A stretch of DNA of 64,000 nt from Fibrobacteria bacterium AD312 (GTDB lineage Bacteria > Fibrobacterota > Fibrobacteria > Fibrobacterales > Fibrobacteraceae): the NCBI GenBank assembly GCA_001462345.1, contig LIUM01000018.1, forward strand, positions 1 to 64,000, written 5' to 3'. The position numbers and the translations under genes were made by a program. The notes under the pieces were generated by a model. It had not been told where the DNA came from, ran no database searches, and saw only the letters and a list, made by a program, of their open reading frames with translations. Positions 1-9,263 of the stretch are shown one piece after another (position 1 is the first letter of the stretch; each line of letters starts with the position of its first letter).

Positions 1-45
1 CTTTAGAGCGACTCTTGTGTGGCACACAACGGAGCGAGAAAGCAA

Positions 46-175
46 AACCATTTCCGTCAACCATAGTATTATTGACTTTTAATGAAAAAACCATTTCCGT
101 CAACAATAGTATTAATGATGTTTAATGAAAATACCATTACCGTCAACAATAACTGTTTTTAGATGAAAAAACAAA
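46..175. repeat. Three-copy degenerate tandem repeat, about 43 bp
   Basis: Three copies of a unit containing ACCATTTCCGTCAACAATAG, followed by an AT-rich stretch ending near TTTAATGAAAA, start at about 47, 90 and 133. The third copy has ACCATTACCGTCAACAATAA. The array lies just past the stop codon of the SpmA/SpmB-like gene. No ORF explains it. Its upstream limit may extend beyond what is visible in the window. Confidence 0.75.
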
Positions 176-181
176 AGCCGA

Positions 182-1420
182 TTATGTTGGAGGGAAGAAT
201 AGGTAAGCGATAGAAATCGCTGCAATGATTCCTGCGAGGTCGGCTAATAACGCACATGGAATGGAATGCCTTGTTTTTCTAACGCCTACGGAACCAAAGT
301 ATACGGCAATGATATAGAATGTGGTGTCAGCTGCACCTTGGAACATACAACTCAAACGTCCTGCAAAACTATCTGGGCCATATACTTTCATGGCTTCAAT
401 CATCATCCCGCGGGCTCCACTTCCAGAAAGCGGCTTCATAAATGCCGTCGGTAATGCAGGAACAATATCGTTTCCAATACCAGCTAAAGATAATAGGTAA
501 GAAACTCCATTCAATAATAAATCCATGGCACCACTAGCTCGAAATACAGCAACACCTACAAGAATGGCAATCAAATAGGGAATGACCATCACAGCAGTAT
601 TAAATCCCTCTTTTGCCCCTTCTACAAAGGCTTCGAAGGCTTGAACCTTTTTATAAACAGCAAGGCCTAAGAAGGCGATAATAATCCCAAATAAGGCAAG
701 TCCACTAACAAATAAACTATTGGCTCCAAGCTCTTCTGCTGTGAGGCGTGAAAAATAAAAGAGCGTACCAAAAACGGCTGTAGTAAGGCCTAACAACCAG
801 GCTATAGTAACGGGGTGCTTGATCTCCACTTTTTGAAAGAAACTCGTGGCAATAATACCTGTGATGGTGCTGAAAAAAGTAGCAAGAAGGATAGGTAAAA
901 AGACGTCAGAAGGATTTGCTGCACCAAGTTGAGCTCTATAGGTCATGATGCTTACTGGAATTAAAGTAAGGCCGCTCGCATTTAATACAAGAAAGAGAAT
1001 TTGAGCATCACTTGCCACTTCTTTATTGGGGTTTAATTCCTGAAGCTCCTTCATGGCTTTTAAGCCCATAGGAGTGGCTGCGTTATCTAAACCAAGCATA
1101 TTGGCACTGATATTCATGAGCATGGTGCCTGTGACTGGGTGGTTCTTAGGAATGCTTGGAAATAGTCGTGTAAAAAGGGGATTGACTAGTTTAGCCAAAA
1201 TCTGTATGGCTCCAGCCTTTTCACCTATTTTTAAGATTCCTAACCAGAGAGATAAAATGCCTGTTAATCCAAGAGCAATTTCAAAGGCTGTTTTTGACAT
1301 TTCAAAAGCACTTTGTATGGTTGTATTAAAAATACCATTATCGCCAAAAAACAACCATTGAACAACGCACGCAATAAATGCACCAAAGAAGAATAGAAGC
1401 CAAATAATGTTTAAAACCAT
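182..1420 (-). CDS. SpmA/SpmB-type nucleoside-recognition (gate domain) membrane protein
   Basis: This 412-aa polytopic protein looks like a fusion of the spore maturation proteins SpmA (first half) and SpmB (second half). Each half carries a nucleoside-recognition/gate domain, and fused forms are common in non-spore-formers. The SpmA half shows NISANMLGLDNAATPMGLKA (about residues 103-122) and NASGLTLIPVS; the SpmB half shows PLSGSGARGMM and FQGAADTTFYI. Many hydrophobic segments place it in the inner membrane. The transported substrate, if any, is unknown; a nucleoside or small-molecule role is inference. The ATG at 1420 has no clear Shine-Dalgarno sequence. Confidence 0.85.
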   Translation of the reverse strand: MVLNIIWLLFFFGAFIACVVQWLFFGDNGIFNTTIQSAFEMSKTAFEIALGLTGILSLWLGILKIGEKAGAIQILAKLVNPLFTRLFPSIPKNHPVTGTMLMNISANMLGLDNAATPMGLKAMKELQELNPNKEVASDAQILFLVLNASGLTLIPVSIMTYRAQLGAANPSDVFLPILLATFFSTITGIIATSFFQKVEIKHPVTIAWLLGLTTAVFGTLFYFSRLTAEELGANSLFVSGLALFGIIIAFLGLAVYKKVQAFEAFVEGAKEGFNTAVMVIPYLIAILVGVAVFRASGAMDLLLNGVSYLLSLAGIGNDIVPALPTAFMKPLSGSGARGMMIEAMKVYGPDSFAGRLSCMFQGAADTTFYIIAVYFGSVGVRKTRHSIPCALLADLAGIIAAISIAYLFFPPT

Positions 1421-1474
1421 AAAAGTAAAAGTAGTTTTTTTTATGAAATGGTTTATTAAAAAAAATAATTACGC

Positions 1475-2023
1475 TTAAGGTAAGGCTAATTTTGCAATTT
1501 CTTCGCCTTGTTCTAGCAAGTGAATAGAAAATTTACCATGATTATAAAAGCCGAATGTGGGAGCGTATTCGCCTCTAGGTAAGCTAATGGAACCAGGGTT
1601 AAAGCAAAGAACTCCATTGACATTCAATTGTAATGAAGGACGATGGGTATGCCCTGAAAGAATAGCGTCTGTTTTATTTTTTGGGAATATAGAAGGTTCC
1701 CAGAGATGCCCATGCGTTAAAAAAAGACGGTAGGGCTGGTCTAATACGGGAGTATAATCAGCCATACAAGAAAAGGAGAGTAGTGTTTGATCCATTTCGG
1801 AGTCACAGTTTCCGCGTACGGCAATGATTTTTTCGGCTAAGGGATTTAATAGCTCTACAACTTCCATGGTATCGTGCCCGAGAGGAAGAGCATTCCTTGG
1901 CCCGTGATACAATAAATCGCCTAATAAAAAGAGATAATCGCAGTGATACGATTCAAAATAAGTCAATGCTTTTGCAGTGGCCGAAGCGCTTCCATGAATG
2001 TCTGATAAAATAAGAGCTTTCAT
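1475..2023 (-). CDS. YfcE-like metallophosphodiesterase
   Basis: A 182-aa calcineurin-like phosphoesterase of the YfcE/MJ0936 type. All metal-binding blocks are visible in order: SDIHGS (N-terminus), GDLLYHGP, RGNCDSE, THGH and SGHTHR. The family hydrolyses phosphodiesters in vitro and the physiological substrate is usually unknown. Full length for the family; cytoplasmic with no signal peptide. Its start codon lies only 24 bp from the divergent thiS start. Confidence 0.9.
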   Translation of the reverse strand: MKALILSDIHGSASATAKALTYFESYHCDYLFLLGDLLYHGPRNALPLGHDTMEVVELLNPLAEKIIAVRGNCDSEMDQTLLSFSCMADYTPVLDQPYRLFLTHGHLWEPSIFPKNKTDAILSGHTHRPSLQLNVNGVLCFNPGSISLPRGEYAPTFGFYNHGKFSIHLLEQGEEIAKLALP

Positions 2024-2047
2024 AAATTTTTATATATTAAGACGTAT

Positions 2048-2248
2048 ATGCAAATAAATTATAATAATACTAAGGTCGATGTGCCCACAAAAATATCACT
2101 TCATGCTTTTTTAGTTGATTTAGGGTGTGATCGTGCGGGTGTCGCTGCTTCAGTCAATGGACAAGTCATTTCACGTACAGAATGGCTAAAAACCCCTCTA
2201 AATGAGGGGGATTCCGTCATTGTTATCGAAATAGCTCAAGGTGGCTGA
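2048..2248 (+). CDS. thiS: Sulfur carrier protein ThiS
   Basis: A 66-aa ubiquitin-fold protein ending in the diagnostic Gly-Gly (VIEIAQGG), which is adenylated and thiocarboxylated to carry sulfur into the thiazole ring of thiamine. It also shows the family's RAGVAASVNGQVI-type core and RTEW. No other thiamine gene is within the window, so it is an orphan here. It could serve another ThiS/MoaD-type sulfur transfer, but length and tail fit ThiS best. Confidence 0.88.
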   Translation: MQINYNNTKVDVPTKISLHAFLVDLGCDRAGVAASVNGQVISRTEWLKTPLNEGDSVIVIEIAQGG

Positions 2249-2249
2249 T

Positions 2250-5200
2250 TTATTTCACCGTAATTAAGGGTGATGTTTCAGAAATGAGATAATTCCATTC
2301 GTCCCTTATTTTTTCATATTCATTTGGGTCTGCATAGAGAGCAAATGTGGACCAACGAATCCCTTCTTTCTTTTTCTCAAAAGAAACGTATTCGGGTTCT
2401 CTAGAAAGTTTACCAAGAGTAGTGGCTTCAAGAGTACCTGCATTTGATCTTAAATCAAATGTCGTTTCAAAATGAGTTTCGTGTGGCATACGGATAGGGT
2501 GGTGCCTTTTATTGACTTTAGGCATACGCATAAATTGGCGTTCCCAAGTATTAGGATAGCGCCCTTTAATGCCTCCATCGGATTTTCCAAAGTACCCTTG
2601 GCTTGTAAATACCGCCACTAAAATAAATGGCTTGTCAAAGGCGTTTGCATTTTCTGTTTTAATTTGTGAAATGGAAACATCTGGAATCCCTTGAGATAGG
2701 AGGGTTTCAAGCAATTGCTCTTGTTCTTTGAGGTCTTTGCCATAAAATTTATTTCTTAAGAAAGAAGCAAATTTGCCTTCTAATGATAAGGAATCCTTAA
2801 ATTCACTTTCTCCATTAGCATTAATAAACAATTGGTGGTGAATAAATACTTTATGCTCTTGATCATCTTCTAGAACAGGAGTCGTCGTTACTTTACTTTT
2901 TTCACCATCAATAATTAAAGCCACTTTCCCTTCCATGTCTAGAGGAATCGGGCGGTTATTGCCAAACTTATCCGTTGGATCTACCCACATTTCAGGGTAT
3001 TTTTCTCCTGCGGGGATGTGTACAATCATATGATTAAATTGTTGTATGGTAGGTAGTTTTTCAAAGCCCATATCGGTTAAATGAATGGCGACTAATTGAC
3101 TTGGAATCCCAATGACCTGAAGCATTTCTTTTAGGAGTAGACTTTGGTCTTTGCAATCACCACGACGTTCTTTTAATGTGAGTTCGGCTGTCTGAGGAAT
3201 TAAAGAATGGCCGCCAAAAGCAACTTCACGATAGCGAATATTTTCTCGAACAAATTGAATTACTGCAAATAGGGCTTCTTTTCCTATACGACTTCCCTTA
3301 ACTTCAAATGCTTTTTCACGAACAGAAACGGCACTCTTGAATTGATGGCGAATCATGTTTTCATAATCTTCGCCTACGTTTTGCCATTCTTGTTTTCCAG
3401 TCAATAAAATGCCAGCTCCAAAATCTCTATAGACAGGCATATAAAGTTCTTTGCGGATCACGACAGGCTCTTCTATTTTCCATTCTCTAGCATCAGGGTA
3501 ATCTATTCTTTGAAGAGGTCCATATTCTTCAGTGACGAATTTAGATGTGTCTGCATAGATTTTAAATGAAGTTTGAGCGACTGGGATATCTTTACTGGAC
3601 ATGTAATCGGTGTAAGGAATAATGCCTTTGTTTTCAAGACTCGTTCTAGAAACCTGATAATAAATAAAATCACCTGGTTCTAATGGAGGGAGTGGAAAAT
3701 GCGCTGTTTGTGATTCGTTGTCGCTACCAATTTCTGTGGCATAAGTGATATAGGCGTTTTGTAAAGTAGCTGTATGTTTTAAGGTCATTGTTGAATCATA
3801 TACTTCTAATGCATTCAAGAATATCCGATCAAATCCAGGTAAGAAATCAAATGCGAATTCTTGGTAGATGGCACTTCCTCTGCGATCTAAAATCTGCATA
3901 AGCATTTCTTCTGTTCTAACCCATGAGTTTCCTTTCTCTACTTTTAAAAGCTCTTTATTGTAGTGAATGACTGCTGGGTATTCTGCATCTTTCGCTTTAG
4001 TTGAAACCGTTGTATTAATAAGGCTATTTAAGCTTTTAGGGCGTGCTTCGATAGGAGTAATTGGTTTTTGTAATGTTCTATTGTCGGCTTTACCTAAAAA
4101 GGCTTTTGTCGCTGAAAGGAAACTTTTCGCTTCTTCGTTATCGCTTTTTAGTTGAATGGCTTGAGTTAAACTTTTTTCAGCTTGTCTAAAATTTTTAAGA
4201 TAAAATTGTGTTTTTCCGCGTTCTGTCCAAATGCGAGTGTCATTTTTGTCTTTTTGAATCACTTCTTCGCTAATCGCGAGAGCTTCATCATAACGTTTTA
4301 AGAATAGAAGAGCGTCCATTAAAGAAAGGCCTAAATCGATATTGGTACCAAAACGATTTCTGGAATGATAAAGTACTTCGACTGCTTCGGCGTATTGATC
4401 TAATCCCATATATGTTTTAGCAAGGTAGACTCCAAGTCTAGAGGAGGGCTGTTTGTCGTAAAGTCTTTGGACCACTAGTAATGATTGATTCCGTTGCCCT
4501 AATCCCCAGAGGGCATCGCTTAAGTTGATTACGTATTCTGGATTATTGGGGGTGTATTGTAAAGCAAGTTCAGCGAATTTTCTCGCGTTGGCGTAGTCAA
4601 AAAGCGCTTCGTACATTTCACCAAGAATAGAAAGCAACTTTCCGTTTTTTCGAACGAGATCCATTTGGGTAGAAAAGTAGCTGATGCCTGGGCCATAAAG
4701 CTCTTTTAATTGATATATAAAGCCACAGTTAATTAAATAAAGAGGCTCACTGGGATCTAAGCGATTGGCTCGTTCAAAGTAACTTAAGGCCACCAAAGGT
4801 TGGTTTTCAGATAGTCGTAGTAAACCCACTTGACTAAGAACAGCGGCATTAAATTTTTCTTGTTTTTCATCAGAAATTTTGGTGAAGTCTTTATTGAAAG
4901 TAAAGCCGTTGATTGCTCGATCCATTACTTTTTCATATTTTGGAAATAAAGCGCCTTGTGTCCAGCCAGCAATTAAAATGCCTCGACCGTTTTCCCAGAA
5001 AAAGCGTCCTTTGTATTTAAAATCGTATTTTCCAATATACTGGGTGAGTTCAAAATTTTGAATGTAAGAAGAGGCAGAACCACCACGTTCGCGAGATGTA
5101 GAAAGCGTGGAGTTGTTAGGGTCAACGCCTAGGCGTAAGAGCAGAACCTTAAACAAATCTTGAGAAGTGACTTCGTCAGGAGAAATAGTGGCTCCATATA

Positions 5201-6014
5201 CAAATAAAGTAAGGTCTTCTTTTTTGTTCGTGAGAACTAAATCAGGATCATTATTTTGCCTTGCAATACTTAGCCAATAATGCCATAGAGAATCTTTCGT
5301 AGTCCAAGTATAACCAAGGGACTTCGACTCGTGGTTCTTAATGACTTGTGGAGAAATTTCTGGGCCAGCTTCTTGAATGAAGGATTCCTCTATTTTGAAA
5401 GATTTATAAAGAGAATCCCATTCTTTTTTTAATTCATTTAGAGGTAATGCGGAATCGGAAAGTGAAAGCGAGAGCATATAAATATTCTGCTTCGCTCCAG
5501 CGACAAAACCACACGCCTGGTAGGGTTGGTTAGAGCGCGTGCCTTCAATTTCCCAAAACGCTCCCATGATGCCTAATTTAGTCGCACCTTCTACATTTGA
5601 AAAAGAGGCTTTTTTCCCTAGGGTTTCATAACTTTGCATTTCAATTTGAGCACGGTCCATTATTTGAAGGGCTTCACCAGATTCTAAGAAGAGGGATTGT
5701 ACTACGCCACGCAGTCCGTTTTTGCTATTGTAAAATTCGAGCGGTGCTCCTTCGTCGTTTAGATCACTTACCACTTCCCAGTCTGTACTTGGTAGTTCAA
5801 ATTGGTATCCATTTCTAACGATTAACCCTGTGGTTTTTCTGGATAGTTCAGCTGTTGTCGATTCTTCATCGTAATAGGAAGAGTTGTAATCCTGCTTTTG
5901 AAAATCACCTTCTCCTTTTTCTGTCAGAGGAGCCCCTGTAGAAGCACAGGAAATTACAAGAAATATGGAAAAAAAGAGGAAAAATTCAAAAAAAATGGAT
6001 TTTGATCGTTTCAT
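2250..6014 (-). CDS. TPR lipoprotein with DUF3857 and transglutaminase-like domains
   Basis: A 1254-aa protein from the ATG at 6014, chosen because AGGA lies 6 nt upstream and it opens a lipoprotein signal (basic KRSK, hydrophobic core, VISC lipobox); an upstream in-frame start would bury that signal. Residues about 380-640 hold TPR-like helices (VALSYFERANRLDPSEPLYL). A DUF3857-like region follows, then a transglutaminase core: Cys in RRGDCKDQS (about residue 954), His in FNHMIVHI and Asp in WVDPTD. The protein is probably anchored in the envelope. Its function is unknown; the catalytic triad suggests amide or peptide chemistry. Confidence 0.82.
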   Translation of the reverse strand: MKRSKSIFFEFFLFFSIFLVISCASTGAPLTEKGEGDFQKQDYNSSYYDEESTTAELSRKTTGLIVRNGYQFELPSTDWEVVSDLNDEGAPLEFYNSKNGLRGVVQSLFLESGEALQIMDRAQIEMQSYETLGKKASFSNVEGATKLGIMGAFWEIEGTRSNQPYQACGFVAGAKQNIYMLSLSLSDSALPLNELKKEWDSLYKSFKIEESFIQEAGPEISPQVIKNHESKSLGYTWTTKDSLWHYWLSIARQNNDPDLVLTNKKEDLTLFVYGATISPDEVTSQDLFKVLLLRLGVDPNNSTLSTSRERGGSASSYIQNFELTQYIGKYDFKYKGRFFWENGRGILIAGWTQGALFPKYEKVMDRAINGFTFNKDFTKISDEKQEKFNAAVLSQVGLLRLSENQPLVALSYFERANRLDPSEPLYLINCGFIYQLKELYGPGISYFSTQMDLVRKNGKLLSILGEMYEALFDYANARKFAELALQYTPNNPEYVINLSDALWGLGQRNQSLLVVQRLYDKQPSSRLGVYLAKTYMGLDQYAEAVEVLYHSRNRFGTNIDLGLSLMDALLFLKRYDEALAISEEVIQKDKNDTRIWTERGKTQFYLKNFRQAEKSLTQAIQLKSDNEEAKSFLSATKAFLGKADNRTLQKPITPIEARPKSLNSLINTTVSTKAKDAEYPAVIHYNKELLKVEKGNSWVRTEEMLMQILDRRGSAIYQEFAFDFLPGFDRIFLNALEVYDSTMTLKHTATLQNAYITYATEIGSDNESQTAHFPLPPLEPGDFIYYQVSRTSLENKGIIPYTDYMSSKDIPVAQTSFKIYADTSKFVTEEYGPLQRIDYPDAREWKIEEPVVIRKELYMPVYRDFGAGILLTGKQEWQNVGEDYENMIRHQFKSAVSVREKAFEVKGSRIGKEALFAVIQFVRENIRYREVAFGGHSLIPQTAELTLKERRGDCKDQSLLLKEMLQVIGIPSQLVAIHLTDMGFEKLPTIQQFNHMIVHIPAGEKYPEMWVDPTDKFGNNRPIPLDMEGKVALIIDGEKSKVTTTPVLEDDQEHKVFIHHQLFINANGESEFKDSLSLEGKFASFLRNKFYGKDLKEQEQLLETLLSQGIPDVSISQIKTENANAFDKPFILVAVFTSQGYFGKSDGGIKGRYPNTWERQFMRMPKVNKRHHPIRMPHETHFETTFDLRSNAGTLEATTLGKLSREPEYVSFEKKKEGIRWSTFALYADPNEYEKIRDEWNYLISETSPLITVK

Positions 6015-6042
6015 AGTGGTTCCTAGTGCAGAAAAAGAATAA

Positions 6043-7149
<1,107 letters not shown>

Positions 7150-7170
7150 TTTTTCTGAAAAGAAAGAAAA

Positions 7171-7200
7171 ATGCTCCGAATTTATTCGGAGCATTTTTTT
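7171..7200 (+). terminator. Rho-independent terminator of gapA
   Basis: A 10-bp perfect stem ATGCTCCGAA / TTCGGAGCAT with a 4-nt TTTA loop is followed by a T-run, 21 bp after the gapA stop. Confidence 0.93.
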
Positions 7201-7271
7201 GTATTTCTTCAAAACCGCCAGCTAGGCTGGCGGTCCAAAATAAGCCTTCTGGCGATGATGAAATGAATAAA

Positions 7272-7337
7272 AAAGTCCTTTGATTATATTTGAAATGCGG
7301 CCTGGTAACTGCATAGCAATTAAATCAAAGGACTTTA
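7272..7337 (+). promoter_or_regulatory. 5' UTR hairpin that hides the tnpA ribosome binding site
   Basis: AAAGTCCTTTGATT (7272-7285) is the reverse complement of AATCAAAGGACTTT (7323-7336). The right arm contains AAAGGA, the only Shine-Dalgarno for the tnpA ATG at 7339. Folding would bury the site. This matches the known translational repression by the IS200 5' UTR; function in this copy is inferred. Confidence 0.75.
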
Positions 7338-7338
7338 T

Positions 7339-7776
7339 ATGGAAAATATACAAACTTTAGCACACACAACATGGAATTGTAAATATCATATAGTTTTTGC
7401 ACCGAAATTCAGAAGAAAAGTATTTTATGGTGAAAAACGGCATGAAATAGGCAAAATGCTTCGATCGCTTTGTGAATGGAAAAAAATAAATATAGTGGAA
7501 GCGGAAGTGTGCTCTGACCATGTACATATGTTGTTGGAAATTCCGCCCAAATTTGCCGTATCAAGCGTAGTCGGTTTTTTAAAAGGGAAGAGTAGCTTAA
7601 AATTGTATGAAAGGTTTCCCGAGTTGAAATTTAAATACAAGAATAGGGAATTTTGGTGCCGAGGGTATTATGTTGACACGGCAGGAAAAAATGCAGTAAA
7701 AATAGCCAACTATATACGACATCAATTGGATGAAGATAAATATGGTGACCAGATAACGATGATGGGTAAATTGTAG
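7339..7776 (+). CDS. tnpA: IS200/IS605 family transposase TnpA
   Basis: A 145-aa Y1 HUH transposase. It shows the opening TTWNCKYHIVFAPKFRRKVF, the HUH pair in DHVHML (about residues 65-70) and the catalytic tyrosine region CRGYYVDTAGKN. The fold is complete, although the C-terminal tail stops early (MMGKL) compared with many relatives, which may not matter. It cuts and joins single-stranded DNA at subterminal hairpins. The element looks intact and potentially active. Confidence 0.95.
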   Translation: MENIQTLAHTTWNCKYHIVFAPKFRRKVFYGEKRHEIGKMLRSLCEWKKINIVEAEVCSDHVHMLLEIPPKFAVSSVVGFLKGKSSLKLYERFPELKFKYKNREFWCRGYYVDTAGKNAVKIANYIRHQLDEDKYGDQITMMGKL

Positions 7777-8026
7777 CCCGTTTACGGGCTGCCAGTAGGA
7801 ACCAATCGCAAGTACCAGAACCGTCAGCGCGTGCGACGCGCTGCTAGTATCCTAGGGCTATGCCCGTAAATGAAGAACCACCGGCTTGGCCGGTGGGTTT
7901 CTTTTTGTTTAAAACAAATCTTTGAAACTATTGATTAAAAAATGCCTTACAAAATAAGGCATATAAAGTAAGGCATTGTATATCTAAAATAAGTCTTTAT
8001 CCCTATTTTATAGGATGGATTATCAC

Positions 8027-9172
8027 TTATCCCTTCGCGAGCATTTCCATTAATTCAGAATCTAAACGCTCTGGATTATTGTACTGAGGAAGGCTGTTAT
8101 GGAGGCTTTCTCCCTTAGAAATCAAGCCAAAATCCAAATTCTTATAGTTCCAGTAACTAAACCCGACATCGGCTTCTTTTAAGATATCTAAAAAGTCTCT
8201 CATCCATGCAATCTGGTATTTACGAGGCGTTTGAACATAAACCCCAAACTCATTACAAGATACAGGTAAATTAAACTTGGCTCTAAAATCAAGGGCGTTT
8301 TGTAAAGAGGCTTGTAAGCGCGCTTTATCCCAGCGGCCATATTCGTAATTTAATCTAACCTTTTCATCGCCTGTTGGAGGAGTGTAGTCCCCAGGCCAAG
8401 AACGTTCTTGATGAAAGAATGGGTCTTGGATCCAAGCCGCTTTTTGATGTGTAAAGCAAACAGGGGTATAAGTATGAAAACTGTAGATGGCGTTATCATC
8501 TTCCATTGGGGTTAAATACTTAAATTCATGAGCACTATTCCAGCGATTAGAACCGACGACAATCGTATTTTTGGGAGCATGTTTTCGAATCGTCCAGAAA
8601 AGTTCATCTTTTAACTTATCCCAAACTTTTGAATCTTGACCAGCGGGCTCATTTAAGAGTTCCATCATTACCCTAGGTTCATTACTATAACGTTCGGCCA
8701 TATAAGCCCATATATCGCTTGTTTTTTTGCGCTCTACAGGGTCTGTAAAGAAAGGTTGATCGGTAGAGCAGCCTAAATGAAAATCGTGGCCTGGGCACTT
8801 GTGCAAATCTAAAATAACGTCTAAATCATTTGCTTGAATTTCTTTTAATGCTTTATCTAGGAGTAAAAAGAACTCTTCTTTAGGTTTTAGAGTGCTTTTT
8901 TCAAAAAGATTGAAGTAATCTACAGGTAAACGGACATGATTAAAGCCGACTTCACGAATACGCTTAAAATCAGAATTATCTAGAAATGTCTGAATATGTT
9001 GAAGAATACCAGGAAAGTGGGCGGGGTCTTTTTCTTCAATACAGTCTACTTGACTAAACCATCCACCCAAATTGACTCCGCGAAGGCGTTCCTTATTCAT
9101 CGTACCATCCATTGTTAAAGGTTTCTCTAATACAAAGTATTTTAAATGTAAATCTTCTTTTTGTGTATTCAA
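8027..9172 (-). CDS. GH5-family glycoside hydrolase without signal peptide
   Basis: A 381-aa TIM-barrel glycanase. It has the RGVNLGGWF opening seen in exo-beta-1,3-glucanase-like and related GH5 enzymes. The acid/base Glu is in LLNEPAG (about residue 175) and the nucleophile in SCNEFGVY (about 308). No signal peptide precedes the barrel, so it may act on imported oligosaccharides in the cytoplasm. The start is uncertain: TTG at 9172 lacks a Shine-Dalgarno, and ATG codons lie at 9112 and 9100. Subfamily and substrate cannot be set from sequence alone. Confidence 0.85.
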   Translation of the reverse strand: MNTQKEDLHLKYFVLEKPLTMDGTMNKERLRGVNLGGWFSQVDCIEEKDPAHFPGILQHIQTFLDNSDFKRIREVGFNHVRLPVDYFNLFEKSTLKPKEEFFLLLDKALKEIQANDLDVILDLHKCPGHDFHLGCSTDQPFFTDPVERKKTSDIWAYMAERYSNEPRVMMELLNEPAGQDSKVWDKLKDELFWTIRKHAPKNTIVVGSNRWNSAHEFKYLTPMEDDNAIYSFHTYTPVCFTHQKAAWIQDPFFHQERSWPGDYTPPTGDEKVRLNYEYGRWDKARLQASLQNALDFRAKFNLPVSCNEFGVYVQTPRKYQIAWMRDFLDILKEADVGFSYWNYKNLDFGLISKGESLHNSLPQYNNPERLDSELMEMLAKG

Positions 9173-9219
9173 ACAAGCAAAAATAAGAATCCTTTTACAT
9201 ATGTATACTAACCTATAAA

Positions 9220-9247
9220 AAAACCTCGAGCATTGCCCGAGGTTTAG
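9220..9247 (-). terminator. Terminator of valS
   Basis: An inverted repeat AAACCTCG ... CGAGGTTT with a GC-containing loop is followed on the minus strand by a run of T. It lies directly after the valS stop codon. Confidence 0.85.
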
Positions 9248-9263
9248 AAAATCTAAAATAGGT

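Larger units (their letters stand above)
7211..7898 (+). mobile_element. IS200/IS605-family element (IS200-like, tnpA only)
   Basis: A single tnpA is flanked by subterminal hairpins. The left one is ACCGCCAGC-TAG-GCTGGCGGT (7214-7234). On the right are AGCCCG-TTTA-CGGGCT (7775-7790), CAGCGCGT-GCG-ACGCGCTG (7825-7843) and CCACCGGC-TTG-GCCGGTGG (7878-7896). The family moves as single strands, so there are no terminal inverted repeats and no target duplication. Exact ends are therefore inferred from the hairpins. It sits between the gapA terminator and the GH5 gene and disrupts nothing. Confidence 0.82.
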
